A stretch of DNA of 64,000 nt from Roseisolibacter agri (lineage in GTDB: Bacteria > Gemmatimonadota > Gemmatimonadetes > Gemmatimonadales > Gemmatimonadaceae). The translations under genes were made by a program, and so were the position numbers. The notes beneath the pieces were generated by a model. The model was not told the DNA's origin and searched no databases. It was given only the letters and a program-made list of their open reading frames with translations. Below, piece after piece: positions 1 to 8,844 of this stretch. Location of the stretch: the NCBI RefSeq assembly GCF_030159095.1, contig NZ_BRXS01000004.1:429673-493672 (forward strand). The letters run 5' to 3'. How positions within the stretch are numbered: position 1 is the first letter of the stretch; each line of letters opens with the position of its first letter.

Positions 1-1418
1 CGCCGCGCCGCGCGGTGGCGCTCGCCGCGCTGTTCGCGACCGTCGGATACGGTGCGAACCTGCTCTGGCTGTGGCGCGGGCTCGCGCTCGTCACGTGGTG
101 GGCACCGGTGGGCTTCGTGTTCGCCGCGCTCTGGCACGGCCTGCTGTTCGGCGCCGTCGTCGGCGGCGGGGGCGCGCTGCTGCACCGGCGCTGGCGCGTG
201 CCGCCCGTCGGCTGGCTCCCCGTGTGCTGGATCGCATGGGAGACGCTGCTGGCGCATTTCGGCGCGCTGCGCTTCCCGTGGCTGCCGCTCGGACTGGCGA
301 CCGCCGCGTGGCCCACCCTGGTGCAGGCGGCCGAGCTCGCGGGCGTGAGCGGCCTGAGCGCCGTGCTCGTGCTGTGCGCGGCGCTGCTCGCGTCGGCGTG
401 GCGGCATCGCGGCCAACGTGTGCGCGGCGCCGTGCACGCGGCGCTGGCCGTCGGCGTGCTCGGCGCGCTGGCGGGCTACGGCGCGTGGCGCGCCCCGCGC
501 ATCCCGCTGCGTCCACTCGGCCGCGTCGCGGTCGTGCAGCAGAACATGCCGCAGGCGCTGAAGATCCGCGGCGGCGCCGAGGCGCAGTACGTCGGCGTGC
601 TGACGGCGATGACGCGCGACCTCGCGACGCGGCGCGACGCCCGCCCGCTCGGCCTCGTGCTCTGGCCCGAGACCGCGATGGACGGCTTCCTGGCGGAGCA
701 TCCGGAGTGGCGCGACTCGCTCGCGGTGGCGGCACGCGTGGCGCGCGCGCCCGTGCTCGCGGGCCTCGTCGACCTGGAAGTCATCGGCGACGGCCGCTTC
801 CGCATGTACAACGCGGCGACGCTCGTGCGGGCCGATGGAACGCCCGCGCCGGGCGCACCGTACCGCAAGCAGCACCTCGTGCCGATGCTGGAGCGCGTGC
901 CGCTGCTCGCCGACGCGTCCGACGCGCTGTACGGCGCGGGCTCGGGCCTCGGCGGCTTCTCGCGCGGCGCGGATGCGCGACCCATCACCATCGCGGCGGG
1001 GCGCGTGGGCGCGCTGATCTGCTTCGAGTCCGTGATCCCCGAGGCGGCGCGCCGCGCGCGCGCGGCCGGCGCCGACCTGCTGGCCGTGCTGACGAACGAC
1101 GCGTGGTTCGGCGTCAGCGCGGCGCCGCACCAGCATGCGGCGCACGCGGTGCTGCGCGCGGTGGAGACGCGCGCCGCGGTCGTGCAGGCGGCGAACTCGG
1201 GACCGAGCCTGGTCGTCGACGCGCGCGGTCGCATGTCGCGCGCGACGCCGCTGCTCGCGACGGCGACGCCGGTGTTCGACGTGGCGACCAGCGACGTCCG
1301 CACGCCGTGGGTGCGCTACGGCGACTGGCTCGGCGCCAGCTCTGCGCTGCTGCTCGCGCTGGCGGTGGCCGAGCGGCTCGTGGCGCGGATGGGGCGCTCG
1401 GCGGCGAACCCTGAATGA
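1..1418 (+). CDS. lnt: Apolipoprotein N-acyltransferase, 5' end outside window
   Basis: Transfers an acyl chain to the N-terminal cysteine of lipoproteins, the last step of lipoprotein maturation in the inner membrane of diderms. The reading frame is open to the left edge; counted from the GTG at 15 it gives 467 residues. Only part of the N-terminal membrane region is present (about 60 residues fewer than usual), so the true start is upstream. A carbon-nitrogen hydrolase domain begins near residue 170. The family triad is visible: Glu219 in LWPETAMD, Lys285 in YRKQHLVP and Cys336 in GALICFES. Several lipoproteins in the window are plausible substrates. It converges on the PEP-CTERM gene. Confidence 0.93.
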   Translation, partial: PRRAVALAALFATVGYGANLLWLWRGLALVTWWAPVGFVFAALWHGLLFGAVVGGGGALLHRRWRVPPVGWLPVCWIAWETLLAHFGALRFPWLPLGLATAAWPTLVQAAELAGVSGLSAVLVLCAALLASAWRHRGQRVRGAVHAALAVGVLGALAGYGAWRAPRIPLRPLGRVAVVQQNMPQALKIRGGAEAQYVGVLTAMTRDLATRRDARPLGLVLWPETAMDGFLAEHPEWRDSLAVAARVARAPVLAGLVDLEVIGDGRFRMYNAATLVRADGTPAPGAPYRKQHLVPMLERVPLLADASDALYGAGSGLGGFSRGADARPITIAAGRVGALICFESVIPEAARRARAAGADLLAVLTNDAWFGVSAAPHQHAAHAVLRAVETRAAVVQAANSGPSLVVDARGRMSRATPLLATATPVFDVATSDVRTPWVRYGDWLGASSALLLALAVAERLVARMGRSAANPE

Positions 1419-1460
1419 CGACGCGGGCGGCGCGCCCGTGAGAGCGTGCCGCCCGCGTCG
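1419..1460. terminator. Bidirectional hairpin between lnt and the PEP-CTERM gene
   Basis: A perfect 13-bp GC-rich stem (1419-1431 with 1448-1460) and a 16-nt loop lie between two convergent genes. There is no clear T tract, so termination is inferred from position and stem strength. Confidence 0.55.
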
Positions 1461-1481
1461 CGACCTCAGCTCCGGTGCCCG

Positions 1482-2195
1482 TCAGCTCGCGCGGCGCCGG
1501 CGCAGCGCGGAGGTCCCGGCGAGCACCAGCAGGCCCGTGCCCATGAGCGCGTAGGTCGCCGGCTCCGGCACCGTCGACGCGGTCGTCACGGCGGCGACGT
1601 CGATCCCTGTCACGACGGTCGGGCGCGCATCGGTCGTGATCGTCACCTGATTGATCGTCGACGACGAGAGGATGCCGTCGCGCAGCACGACGCCGAAGAA
1701 GCCCGTCTGCTCGCCGCCGAGCTGATACTGGACCGTCCGGCCGGCGGACGGCGTGCCGTCGCTCGCCGACTCCTCGGTGGCGCCGAACGGGAACGGGTCG
1801 TTGAAGCTCACGGTGACCGTGGCCGCGCCCGGGTTGTCGGCGCCGAGGAAGGAGAGGCCGAAGCCGAGCGCCGCAGCGCCCGGGGCGAAGCTGAACGCGT
1901 TGCCGCCTTCCGTCTGGTGGAGGAAGAGCGCCGGCGCGCTGCCGAACGTGCCGAGCTCCATGAAGGCGTTCGTCGACACGCCCACGCCGCCGATGCTCGA
2001 CGGGTTGCTCGCGCCGCCGATGTTCGCCTGCGTGTTCGTGTAGCCGCTGGCGCTCACCTGCGCCAGGTACTTCGCGCGGTCGGTGAACGTCGTGAAGTAC
2101 GAGCTGGCCTGTGCGGACGACGGCGCGACAGCGAGCAGCGCGACGACGGTGGCGATCGGCGAGACGCGGGCGAGGACGGCGGAGAGCAGACGCAT
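1482..2195 (-). CDS. PEP-CTERM sorting domain protein
   Basis: Exported surface protein of 237 residues with an N-terminal signal peptide (basic MRLLSAVLAR start, hydrophobic stretch to about residue 30, then Ala-rich cleavage region). The C-terminus is a classic PEP-CTERM tail: VPEPATYALMG, a hydrophobic helix, then RRRRAS. Such tails are recognised by exosortases (XrtA-type) in exopolysaccharide-producing bacteria; no exosortase lies in this window. The middle is Gly/Ser/Thr-rich and beta-predicted, with no assigned enzymatic domain. It is monocistronic, divergent from hyuA. The function of the mature part is unknown. Confidence 0.85.
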   Translation of the reverse strand: MRLLSAVLARVSPIATVVALLAVAPSSAQASSYFTTFTDRAKYLAQVSASGYTNTQANIGGASNPSSIGGVGVSTNAFMELGTFGSAPALFLHQTEGGNAFSFAPGAAALGFGLSFLGADNPGAATVTVSFNDPFPFGATEESASDGTPSAGRTVQYQLGGEQTGFFGVVLRDGILSSSTINQVTITTDARPTVVTGIDVAAVTTASTVPEPATYALMGTGLLVLAGTSALRRRRAS

Positions 2196-2438
2196 CGTGG
2201 CGGTGCGGGAGGGAGGGCGCAGCGGGGTCGGCGCGGTGGGAGGGCAGGTGACGTGCCCAACCGTTCATGTTCGCCGTGCGGCGCGCCAAGCCGAGTGCGA
2301 GCAACGACTTGCCGGCACGGAGCGGCCGCTCGTGCACGCGCACGAGGGCGCATGAGGCAAGCGCGGCGTCGGACGAACGCCGCACTCTGTGGCCGTCGCG
2401 CGACACCGCGCCGACTGCCAGCGCGCGCGCCCACGCGC

Positions 2439-2444
2439 TAGTTT
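2439..2444 (+). promoter_or_regulatory. Candidate -10 element TAGTTT for hyuAB, in the 2196-2507 gap
   Basis: The 312-base divergent gap between the PEP-CTERM gene and hyuA holds no convincing gene. TAGTTT matches the TAG-N-TT element seen upstream of several genes in this window. It would start transcription near 2451, giving a leader of about 57 nt before the ATG at 2508. No -35 consensus is evident. Confidence 0.4.
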
Positions 2445-2507
2445 CGCGGCGATCGCCGACGGCGCGTGACGCGCCGCGCCGTGCACCTTCGACACGCGCC
2501 CTTCCTC

Positions 2508-4460
2508 ATGTCCGGACTCTCCGTCGGCGTCGACGTGGGCGGGACGTTCACCGACCTCGCCGCCATCGCGCCGGACGGCGGCGTGCGCATCACCAAGGTG
2601 CTGACGCAGCCGTGCGACCAGAGCGGCGGCGTGATGGACGCGCTGGCCGCGCTCGGCGAGCCGGGTGCGCGCGTGCAGCGGCTGGTGCACGGCACGACCG
2701 CCGTCACGAACCTGCTGCTGGAGCGCACCGGCGCGCGCGTGGCGCTGTGCGCGACGGCGGGCCACACGGACGTGCTGCACCTGCGGCGGCAGGACCGCGC
2801 CGCGCTCTACGATCTCTCGGCGCACCATCCGGCGCCGCTGGTGGAGCGCGCGCACGCGGTGGCGGTGCCCGAGCGCATGGGGCCCGACGGCGTCGTGCGC
2901 GCGCTGGAGCTGGACGCGATCGCGGAGGTGGTGGAGGCGGTACGCGCGCTGGCGCCCGAGGCGGTCGCCGTCTCGCTGCTGCACGCGTACGCGCACGACG
3001 CCCACGAGCGTGCGCTGGCCGACGCGCTGGAGGCCGCGCTGCCGGACGTGGACGTCGTGCGGTCGAGCGTCTTGCATCCCGAGATCCGCGAGTACGAGCG
3101 CACGTCGACGACGGTGGCCGAGGCGTACGCGCGTCCGCGCGTGCGGCGCTATCTCGAGCGGCTGGGACAGCGCCTCACGGAGGGCGGCTTTCCCGCGCCC
3201 GGGGTGATGACGTCGGGCGGCGGCGTCCGCGCCGCGCACGAGGCCTCGCGCTCCGCGGCGGCACTCGCGCTCAGCGGCCCCGCGGGCGGCGTGGTGGGCG
3301 CGGCCGCCGTGCTGCGCGCGCTCGACCTGCCGCTCGGCCTCACGATCGACATCGGCGGCACGAGCGCGGACGTCGGCCTGGTGATGGACGGCGAGGCGCT
3401 GGTGGAGAGCGGCGGCGAGGTCGCGGGCGTGCCGATCGCGCTGCCGCGCGTGCTCGTCGAGACGGTGTCCGCGGGCGGGGGCAGCATCGGCTGGGTGGAC
3501 GATGCGGGCGCGCTGCGCGTGGGGCCGCGCAGCGCGGGCGCGGAGCCCGGGCCGGCGGCGTTCGGACGCGGCGGCACACAGGCCACCGTGACCGACGCGC
3601 ACCTCCTGCTCGGCCACCTCGGCGCGGTGCGGCTGAGCGGCGGCGTGCATCTGGACGTTGGCGCTGCCACGACCGCACTGCGCGCGCTGGCCGAGCGACT
3701 CGGGCAGGCGGCCGACGGCGCGGCGCGCGTCGCGCGCGCGATGCTCGCTGCCGCCGACGCGGCGATGGCGCGCGCGCTGCGGCGCGTGAGCGTGGAGCGC
3801 GGGCTCGATCCGCGTGGCATGGTGCTGGTCGCGTTCGGCGGCGGCGGGCCGCTGCACGCGTGCGCGCTGGCGGAACGGCTAGGGATGCGCCGCGTGCTCG
3901 TGCCGCCGCACGCGGGCGTGCTGAGCGCGGTCGGTCTCGCGTCCGCGCCCGAGCGGCGCGAGGCGCTGACGAGCGTGATGCGCGACGCCGCGACGCTCGA
4001 CGGCGCGGCGATGGCCGCGCTGGTGGGCGAGCTGACCGCGCGCGCCGGAGCGGGCGCCGAGCATCGCACGTGGGCGCGCGCGCGGTACGCGGGGCAGGGG
4101 CACGAGCTGGAGATCCCGGTGCAGGCGGGCGACGACGGCGCGGCGCTCGCCGCGCGCTTCTCCGAGGCGCACGCGCGGCGCGTCGGCTTCACGCTGCCGC
4201 GCGCCGTGGAGATCGTGAGCGCGCGCCACGCGGCGTCGACGGTGGGGCCCGCGGCGCGATTCGCGCGCACGGACGCGACGGCGACGGAGAGCGTGCAGCG
4301 CGCCGACGGCGCCGCGGTGATCGTCGATGCGGGCGGCCCGGTTCCCGCGCTCGTGCGCGGCCCGGCGACGATCGTGCTCCCGGACGCGACGGCGCTCGTG
4401 CCGGCCGGCTGGACAGCGCGCGCGCTCGACGTGGGCGGCTGGATGGTGGAGGCCGAATGA
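2508..4460 (+). CDS. hyuA: Hydantoinase/oxoprolinase family protein, subunit A
   Basis: ATP-dependent amidohydrolase subunit of the N-methylhydantoinase A / 5-oxoprolinase family, which opens cyclic amides such as 5-oxoproline or hydantoins with its HyuB partner. The 650-residue protein opens with the actin-fold phosphate motif GVDVGGTFTD and has the second nucleotide-binding stretch LTIDIGGTSADVG and the late FGGGGPLHACALAE. An upstream in-frame GTG at 2466 would add 14 residues, but homologues begin just before the GVDVGGTFTD motif, so ATG 2508 is preferred. It overlaps hyuB by 4 bp (ATGA), so the two are translationally coupled. The exact substrate cannot be read from sequence. Confidence 0.92.
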   Translation: MSGLSVGVDVGGTFTDLAAIAPDGGVRITKVLTQPCDQSGGVMDALAALGEPGARVQRLVHGTTAVTNLLLERTGARVALCATAGHTDVLHLRRQDRAALYDLSAHHPAPLVERAHAVAVPERMGPDGVVRALELDAIAEVVEAVRALAPEAVAVSLLHAYAHDAHERALADALEAALPDVDVVRSSVLHPEIREYERTSTTVAEAYARPRVRRYLERLGQRLTEGGFPAPGVMTSGGGVRAAHEASRSAAALALSGPAGGVVGAAAVLRALDLPLGLTIDIGGTSADVGLVMDGEALVESGGEVAGVPIALPRVLVETVSAGGGSIGWVDDAGALRVGPRSAGAEPGPAAFGRGGTQATVTDAHLLLGHLGAVRLSGGVHLDVGAATTALRALAERLGQAADGAARVARAMLAAADAAMARALRRVSVERGLDPRGMVLVAFGGGGPLHACALAERLGMRRVLVPPHAGVLSAVGLASAPERREALTSVMRDAATLDGAAMAALVGELTARAGAGAEHRTWARARYAGQGHELEIPVQAGDDGAALAARFSEAHARRVGFTLPRAVEIVSARHAASTVGPAARFARTDATATESVQRADGAAVIVDAGGPVPALVRGPATIVLPDATALVPAGWTARALDVGGWMVEAE

Positions 4461-6082
4461 CGACGCGACGCGAGGAGCCGCGCGTGACGCTGCCGCGCGA
4501 GGGGGCGGCGACGATCGACGCGCTGGAGCTGACGGTGTGGGCGCACGCGGTCGCGATGATCGCGGAGGAGATGGGGAGCGTGCTGGTGCGCGGCGCCATC
4601 TCGCCCAACATCCGCGAGCGGCGCGACGCGTCGTCGGCGCTGTTCGACGCGGCCGGGCAGATGGTGGCGCAGGCGGCGCACATCCCCGTGCACCTGGGCG
4701 CGATGCCCGATGCCGTGCGCGCGGTGCTGGCGCGCGGTCCGCGCGCGGGTGACGTCTTCCTGCTCAACGATCCGTTCCGGGGCGGCTCGCACCTGCCCGA
4801 CCTGACGCTCGTCGAGGCGATCGGCGATCCGGACGACGCGGCGCGCATCATCGGCTACGCGGCCGTGCGCGCGCACCACGCCGACGTCGGCGGGATGAGC
4901 CCCGGCAGCATGCCGCAGGGCGCGACGGAGCTGGTGCAGGAAGGCCTCGTCGTGCCGCCCGTGCGCCTGGTGCGCGCCGATGGCGACGGCGGCGCCGCGA
5001 TCGACGACGACCTGCTCTCGCTGGTGCTCGCCAATGTCCGCACGCCCCAGGAAAGGCTGGGCGACCTGCGCGCGCAGCTCGCGGCGTGCGCCGCGGGGCG
5101 AGACGGCTGGCGCGCGCTCTGGCGGCGCGAGGGGGCGGCGCGCGTCACCGCCGCCGTGGACGCGCTGCTGTCGTACGCCGAGCGGCGCGCGATCGCGCGG
5201 CTCGCGTCGCACGAGGGCGCGGTGGGGCGCGCGGCCGACGCGCTGGAGGGCGACGGCGTCTCCGACGCGGAAGTGCCCGTGCGCGCGGCGGTGCGCGTCG
5301 TGGACGGGCGGCTGCGCGTCGACCTCGCGGGCACCGCGGCGCAGGTGCGCGGCAACGTCAACTGCCCGCGCGGCGTGGCGATGGCGGCGGCGGTGTTCGT
5401 GCTGCGCACGCTGCTTGACGACGACGTGCCGACGAACGACGGCATCGCGCGCGCGATCGTGCTCGACGTCCCCGAAGGGAGCGCCGCCAACGCGCGCTGG
5501 CCGGCCGCGGTGGCGGCGGGCAACGTCGAGATGTCGCAGCGCCTCGCCGACACGATCTTCGCGGCGCTCGCCGACGCGGGGCTCGCGGTGCCCGCGCAGG
5601 GGCAGGGCACGATGAACAACGTCACGTTCGGCGGCACCGACGCCCACGGGCGTGCGTGGACGTTCTACGAGACGCTCGGCGGCGGCCAGGGCGCGAGCGC
5701 GCGCGGGCCAGGGCCGAGCGGCGTGCACGTGGGCATGAGCAACACGCGCAACACGCCGGTCGAGTCGCTAGAGGTCGCGTACCCGCTCCGCATCGAGACG
5801 TACGCGCTGCGCGGCGGCTCCGGCGGCGTGGGCGCGCACGCCGGCGGCGAGGGCGTGGTGCGCGCCTACCAGGCGCTGGTCCCGTGCACCGCGACGCTGC
5901 TCACGGAGCGGCGCGCACGCGCGCCGCAGGGCGCGGCCGGCGGCGAACCGGGCGCCCCGGGCGCGAACCGCCTCGACGATCAGGCGCTGCCCGCGAAGTG
6001 TCGCGTCCCGCTGGTGGCGGGGCAGGTGCTCCGCGTCGAGACGCCCGGTGGCGGCGGATGGGGCCCGGCATCCCCCGGGTAA
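4457..6082 (+). CDS. hyuB: Hydantoinase B/oxoprolinase family protein
   Basis: Partner subunit of HyuA, 541 residues, starting at the ATG that overlaps the hyuA stop. It has the family signatures SPNIRERRDASSALFD near the N-terminus, LLNDPFRGGSHLPDLTL, HHADVGGMSPGSMP, and the glycine-rich C-terminal region with YETLGGGQGAS and NTRNTPVESLE. In the family this subunit carries the amidohydrolase reaction coupled to ATP hydrolysis by subunit A. The A and B proteins are separate here, unlike eukaryotic 5-oxoprolinase, where they are fused. A hairpin follows the stop by 19 bp. Confidence 0.92.
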   Translation: MTTRREEPRVTLPREGAATIDALELTVWAHAVAMIAEEMGSVLVRGAISPNIRERRDASSALFDAAGQMVAQAAHIPVHLGAMPDAVRAVLARGPRAGDVFLLNDPFRGGSHLPDLTLVEAIGDPDDAARIIGYAAVRAHHADVGGMSPGSMPQGATELVQEGLVVPPVRLVRADGDGGAAIDDDLLSLVLANVRTPQERLGDLRAQLAACAAGRDGWRALWRREGAARVTAAVDALLSYAERRAIARLASHEGAVGRAADALEGDGVSDAEVPVRAAVRVVDGRLRVDLAGTAAQVRGNVNCPRGVAMAAAVFVLRTLLDDDVPTNDGIARAIVLDVPEGSAANARWPAAVAAGNVEMSQRLADTIFAALADAGLAVPAQGQGTMNNVTFGGTDAHGRAWTFYETLGGGQGASARGPGPSGVHVGMSNTRNTPVESLEVAYPLRIETYALRGGSGGVGAHAGGEGVVRAYQALVPCTATLLTERRARAPQGAAGGEPGAPGANRLDDQALPAKCRVPLVAGQVLRVETPGGGGWGPASPG

Positions 6083-6101
6083 CCTGACCCACGCCCCGGG
6101 T

Positions 6102-6130
6102 GCGGCGGCCACGCATCATGTGGCCGCCGC
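6102..6130 (+). terminator. Hairpin after hyuB
   Basis: Perfect 11-bp stem (6102-6112 with 6120-6130) with a 7-nt loop, 19 bp after the hyuB stop. There is no T tract. The rest of the gap up to 6310 shows no gene. Confidence 0.5.
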
Positions 6131-6310
6131 GCGGCAAGGCCCTGCCGCAGCACGCGTTGCGAAAGGTGGGGGGTGACGAGCGCGGCCGCTGGACGTCATT
6201 ATGGTCTCGCGGCTGACGGCGCGTTCATCTGAGCGTGCCGGCCGCGACGCGCGTCCCGCCGTCGAGGGCGAGCGCGCGACTCCGATCCCTTTCTCGCGGA
6301 GCTGTACGGC

Positions 6311-8533
6311 ATGCGCGCTCGCATCGCGGCGGCACTCTCGCTCTTCACGCTGGTCCTCGCGGGCTGCGGCGCCGATCCGACGGCGACCGGCCCCTCAGCC
6401 GTCGACGCCCCGACGAAGGTCGCGGTGCGCATCGTCGCCGGCGACGTGCAGGTGGGCGAGGGCGGCAAGGAGCTCGCCGAGCCGCTGCGCGTCCAGGTGC
6501 TGGACCAGGCCAACCGGCCGGTCCCGAACTACGTGGTGAACTTCCGCGTCGTCAACGGCGGCGGCTCGGTGTACGCGGGCGCCGCGATGACCGACGCCAA
6601 CGGCCGCGCGGCCGACTACTGGACGCTCGGTCCCGTGAGCGCGGACACGCAGCGCGTCGAGGTGCGGGCGGTCGATCCCGCGACCGGCGCGCGGCTCGTC
6701 TACGCGACGTTCCGCGCCGTCGCGGTGGCGGCGAACGCGCCGGTGCCCGTGGGTTCCGACACGCTGCGCATCGTCCTGACCTGGACGCGCGGCCCGAACG
6801 ACCTCGACGCGGTGCTCGAGGGGCCGACTGTCGAGGGCACGCGCTTCGAGATCAGCTCGGCCACCTTCGGCAACTGCAACGTGCAGCCGTTCGTCTGCAA
6901 GGACCGCGACGACACCGCGACGCCGGGCACCGAGACGATCACGCTCGTGCGGCAGATCGCGGGCACGTACAAGTACCACGTCCTGAACTACACGAACGAG
7001 ATCGCGATCGACCCCGCGGCGACCAAGGTCGAGGTGTTCTCGCGCGGCCGGCTGCTGCGCACGATCGCGCCGCCGCCGGTGACCGGCCGCGTGTGGACGG
7101 TGTTCGAGATGTCGAACGGCGAGCTGACGATCCCGCAGACCTCGACGCCGTCGTCGGGCGTCGCGAGCGTGACGGTCACGCCGTCGCCGTCGAGCATGGT
7201 GGTGAACGCGACGCAGCGCTTCGCCGCCGAGCTGCGCGACGCGAGCGGGCGCGTGCTCGAGGGGCGCACGGTGACGTGGAGCTCCAGCGCGTCCTCGGTG
7301 CTCACGATCGACGCGACGGGCCTCGCGCGCGCCGTCGCCGCCGGCACCGCCGAGGTGACCGCGACCAGCGAGGGCCGCACGGGCACCGCGACGGTGCGCG
7401 TGGTCGCGGGCGGCTCGCGCTTCCTGTCGATCATCACCGAGAACCCGACCAGCACCACGGTCGGCGCGCGCGCCGTGATGCGCGCCCGTGTCACCGACGG
7501 CACGAACCCTGTGCCCGGCGCGACCGTGCAGTGGATCCAGGAAGGCTTCCTGCCGCTGACGACGACGACCGACGGGTCGGGCGAGGCGGGCATCGTGCTG
7601 CCGACCGACCGCGCGGGCACGTTCAGCGGCCGCGCGCAGCTGATGAGCGGCACGACGACGGAGCGCACCGCGACGTACGCGTACACGGTGAACCCGGCGT
7701 CGGCGTCGAACGACCGCTACGGCGTCGACGTGCGCTTCGTCGGCAGCGTGCCCACGAGCGTGCGCACGGCGGCCACGCTCGCGGCCGAGCGCATCGGCCG
7801 CATCATCACGAAGGGCGTGGGCGCGCTGACGCTCGCCGCGCAGGACATGTCGTCGTGCGGCTCGTGGGTGCCGACGCCCTACAGCGGCCCGGTGAACAGC
7901 CACCTGATGTTCGTCACCGCGCGCAGCATCGACGGGCCGGGCGGCACGCTGGCGCAGGCCGGTCCGTGCCTCATGTCGACGACCGGGCTCGCGGTGATCT
8001 CGTCGGTCGAGTACGACATCGCCGACGCCGGGATGCCGCAGTCGGAGCTGAACGCGATCGTGCTGCACGAGGCGCTGCACACCGTCGGCGTGGGCACGTT
8101 CGACCGCTGGAGCAACCTGCTGGTGGGCGCGGGCGGCAGCGCGCCGATCTTCTCGGGCGCGCGCGCGAACGTGTCGTGGCGCGCGCTGGGCGGCTCGCGC
8201 TTCGCCTTCGCCGGCGTGCCGGTGGAGAGCGGCGGCGGCGAGGGCACCGCGGGCGGCCACTGGAGCGAGGACGTGCTGGGCGTCGAGCTGATGACGGGCT
8301 ACCACAACTCGGGCCGTCCGACGCCGCTCAGCCAGCTGACGATCGCGGCGCTGGAGGACCTGGGCTACCAGGTGGACATGACCGCGGCCGAGCCGTTCAC
8401 GCTCGGCGGCGGCCTGGCGCTCGACCGGCTGCCGGACGCGACGCCGCGTCGCACGAATTTCGAGGTGCTGCGCCGGCCGCGCATGATCCCCGACCGCACG
8501 CTCGGCCTGCCGCGCCTCACGCGCCGCGGCTGA
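6311..8533 (+). CDS. Ig-domain lipoprotein with C-terminal leishmanolysin-like metalloprotease
   Basis: A 740-residue envelope lipoprotein: signal peptide with lipobox LAGC (Cys19). An invasin-type Ig-like domain follows (about 35-130), then a beta domain with TWTRGPNDLDAVLEG (about 150-265), a Big_2-type Ig domain (about 285-370) and a further Ig-like domain (about 375-460). The C-terminal third carries a zinc protease motif: His586-Glu587-x-x-His590 followed by a Gly-rich turn, a downstream His in GGHWSEDVLG, and a Met-turn-like LMTGYHNSG before LTIAALEDLGYQVD. That order fits the M8 leishmanolysin fold. A Shine-Dalgarno GGAG lies 9 nt before the ATG. Probable surface protease; substrate unknown. 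Confidence 0.8.
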   Translation: MRARIAAALSLFTLVLAGCGADPTATGPSAVDAPTKVAVRIVAGDVQVGEGGKELAEPLRVQVLDQANRPVPNYVVNFRVVNGGGSVYAGAAMTDANGRAADYWTLGPVSADTQRVEVRAVDPATGARLVYATFRAVAVAANAPVPVGSDTLRIVLTWTRGPNDLDAVLEGPTVEGTRFEISSATFGNCNVQPFVCKDRDDTATPGTETITLVRQIAGTYKYHVLNYTNEIAIDPAATKVEVFSRGRLLRTIAPPPVTGRVWTVFEMSNGELTIPQTSTPSSGVASVTVTPSPSSMVVNATQRFAAELRDASGRVLEGRTVTWSSSASSVLTIDATGLARAVAAGTAEVTATSEGRTGTATVRVVAGGSRFLSIITENPTSTTVGARAVMRARVTDGTNPVPGATVQWIQEGFLPLTTTTDGSGEAGIVLPTDRAGTFSGRAQLMSGTTTERTATYAYTVNPASASNDRYGVDVRFVGSVPTSVRTAATLAAERIGRIITKGVGALTLAAQDMSSCGSWVPTPYSGPVNSHLMFVTARSIDGPGGTLAQAGPCLMSTTGLAVISSVEYDIADAGMPQSELNAIVLHEALHTVGVGTFDRWSNLLVGAGGSAPIFSGARANVSWRALGGSRFAFAGVPVESGGGEGTAGGHWSEDVLGVELMTGYHNSGRPTPLSQLTIAALEDLGYQVDMTAAEPFTLGGGLALDRLPDATPRRTNFEVLRRPRMIPDRTLGLPRLTRRG

Positions 8534-8560
8534 TCGCCGCGACCGGCGGGCGGCGCGCGC

Positions 8561-8740
8561 TCAGTCGTCGCGCGCCGCCGGCTCGTCGGGCATCCGGTGC
8601 TCGTCGGTGCGCGTGAGGCGCAGCGCCAGCTCGCGCAGGCTGCGGTGGTCGGCCTCGGACAGCGCGCGGTGCAGCGCCTGCCCGAAGCGCGGGATCGGCG
8701 CGACGACGGGTTCGGCGGCGATCAGCGACGACGGGGACAC
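8561..8740 (-). CDS. Small hypothetical protein, 59 residues
   Basis: Short gene supported by a good ribosome site: GGAGG lies 6 nt before a GTG start. The product begins MSPSSLIAAEPVVAPIPRFG and has a central amphipathic helix rich in Arg/Leu/Glu (QALHRALSEADHRSLRELAL), then a polar acidic end (PDEPAARDD). No signal peptide or membrane segment is present. It is convergent with the protease lipoprotein, whose stop lies 27 bp away. I do not recognise a family; the residue composition is less Arg/Ala-biased than antisense frames here, which supports real coding. Confidence 0.5.
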   Translation of the reverse strand: MSPSSLIAAEPVVAPIPRFGQALHRALSEADHRSLRELALRLTRTDEHRMPDEPAARDD

Positions 8741-8844
8741 ACGACCTCCGGCACGGGGTGAGGTCCTGCATTACGGCTCGTTCACGTAATGATGCACCCA
8801 GTCGACGCCGGATGCCATGGGCCGGCGGGTCCGGTGCCTCGCGC

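Noticed and set aside
2265..3857. Long antisense reading frame opposite hyuA (530 codons)
   Set aside because: Arg/Ala/His-rich with no motifs; a by-product of high GC third positions of the real gene. Many similar antisense frames across the window were rejected likewise.
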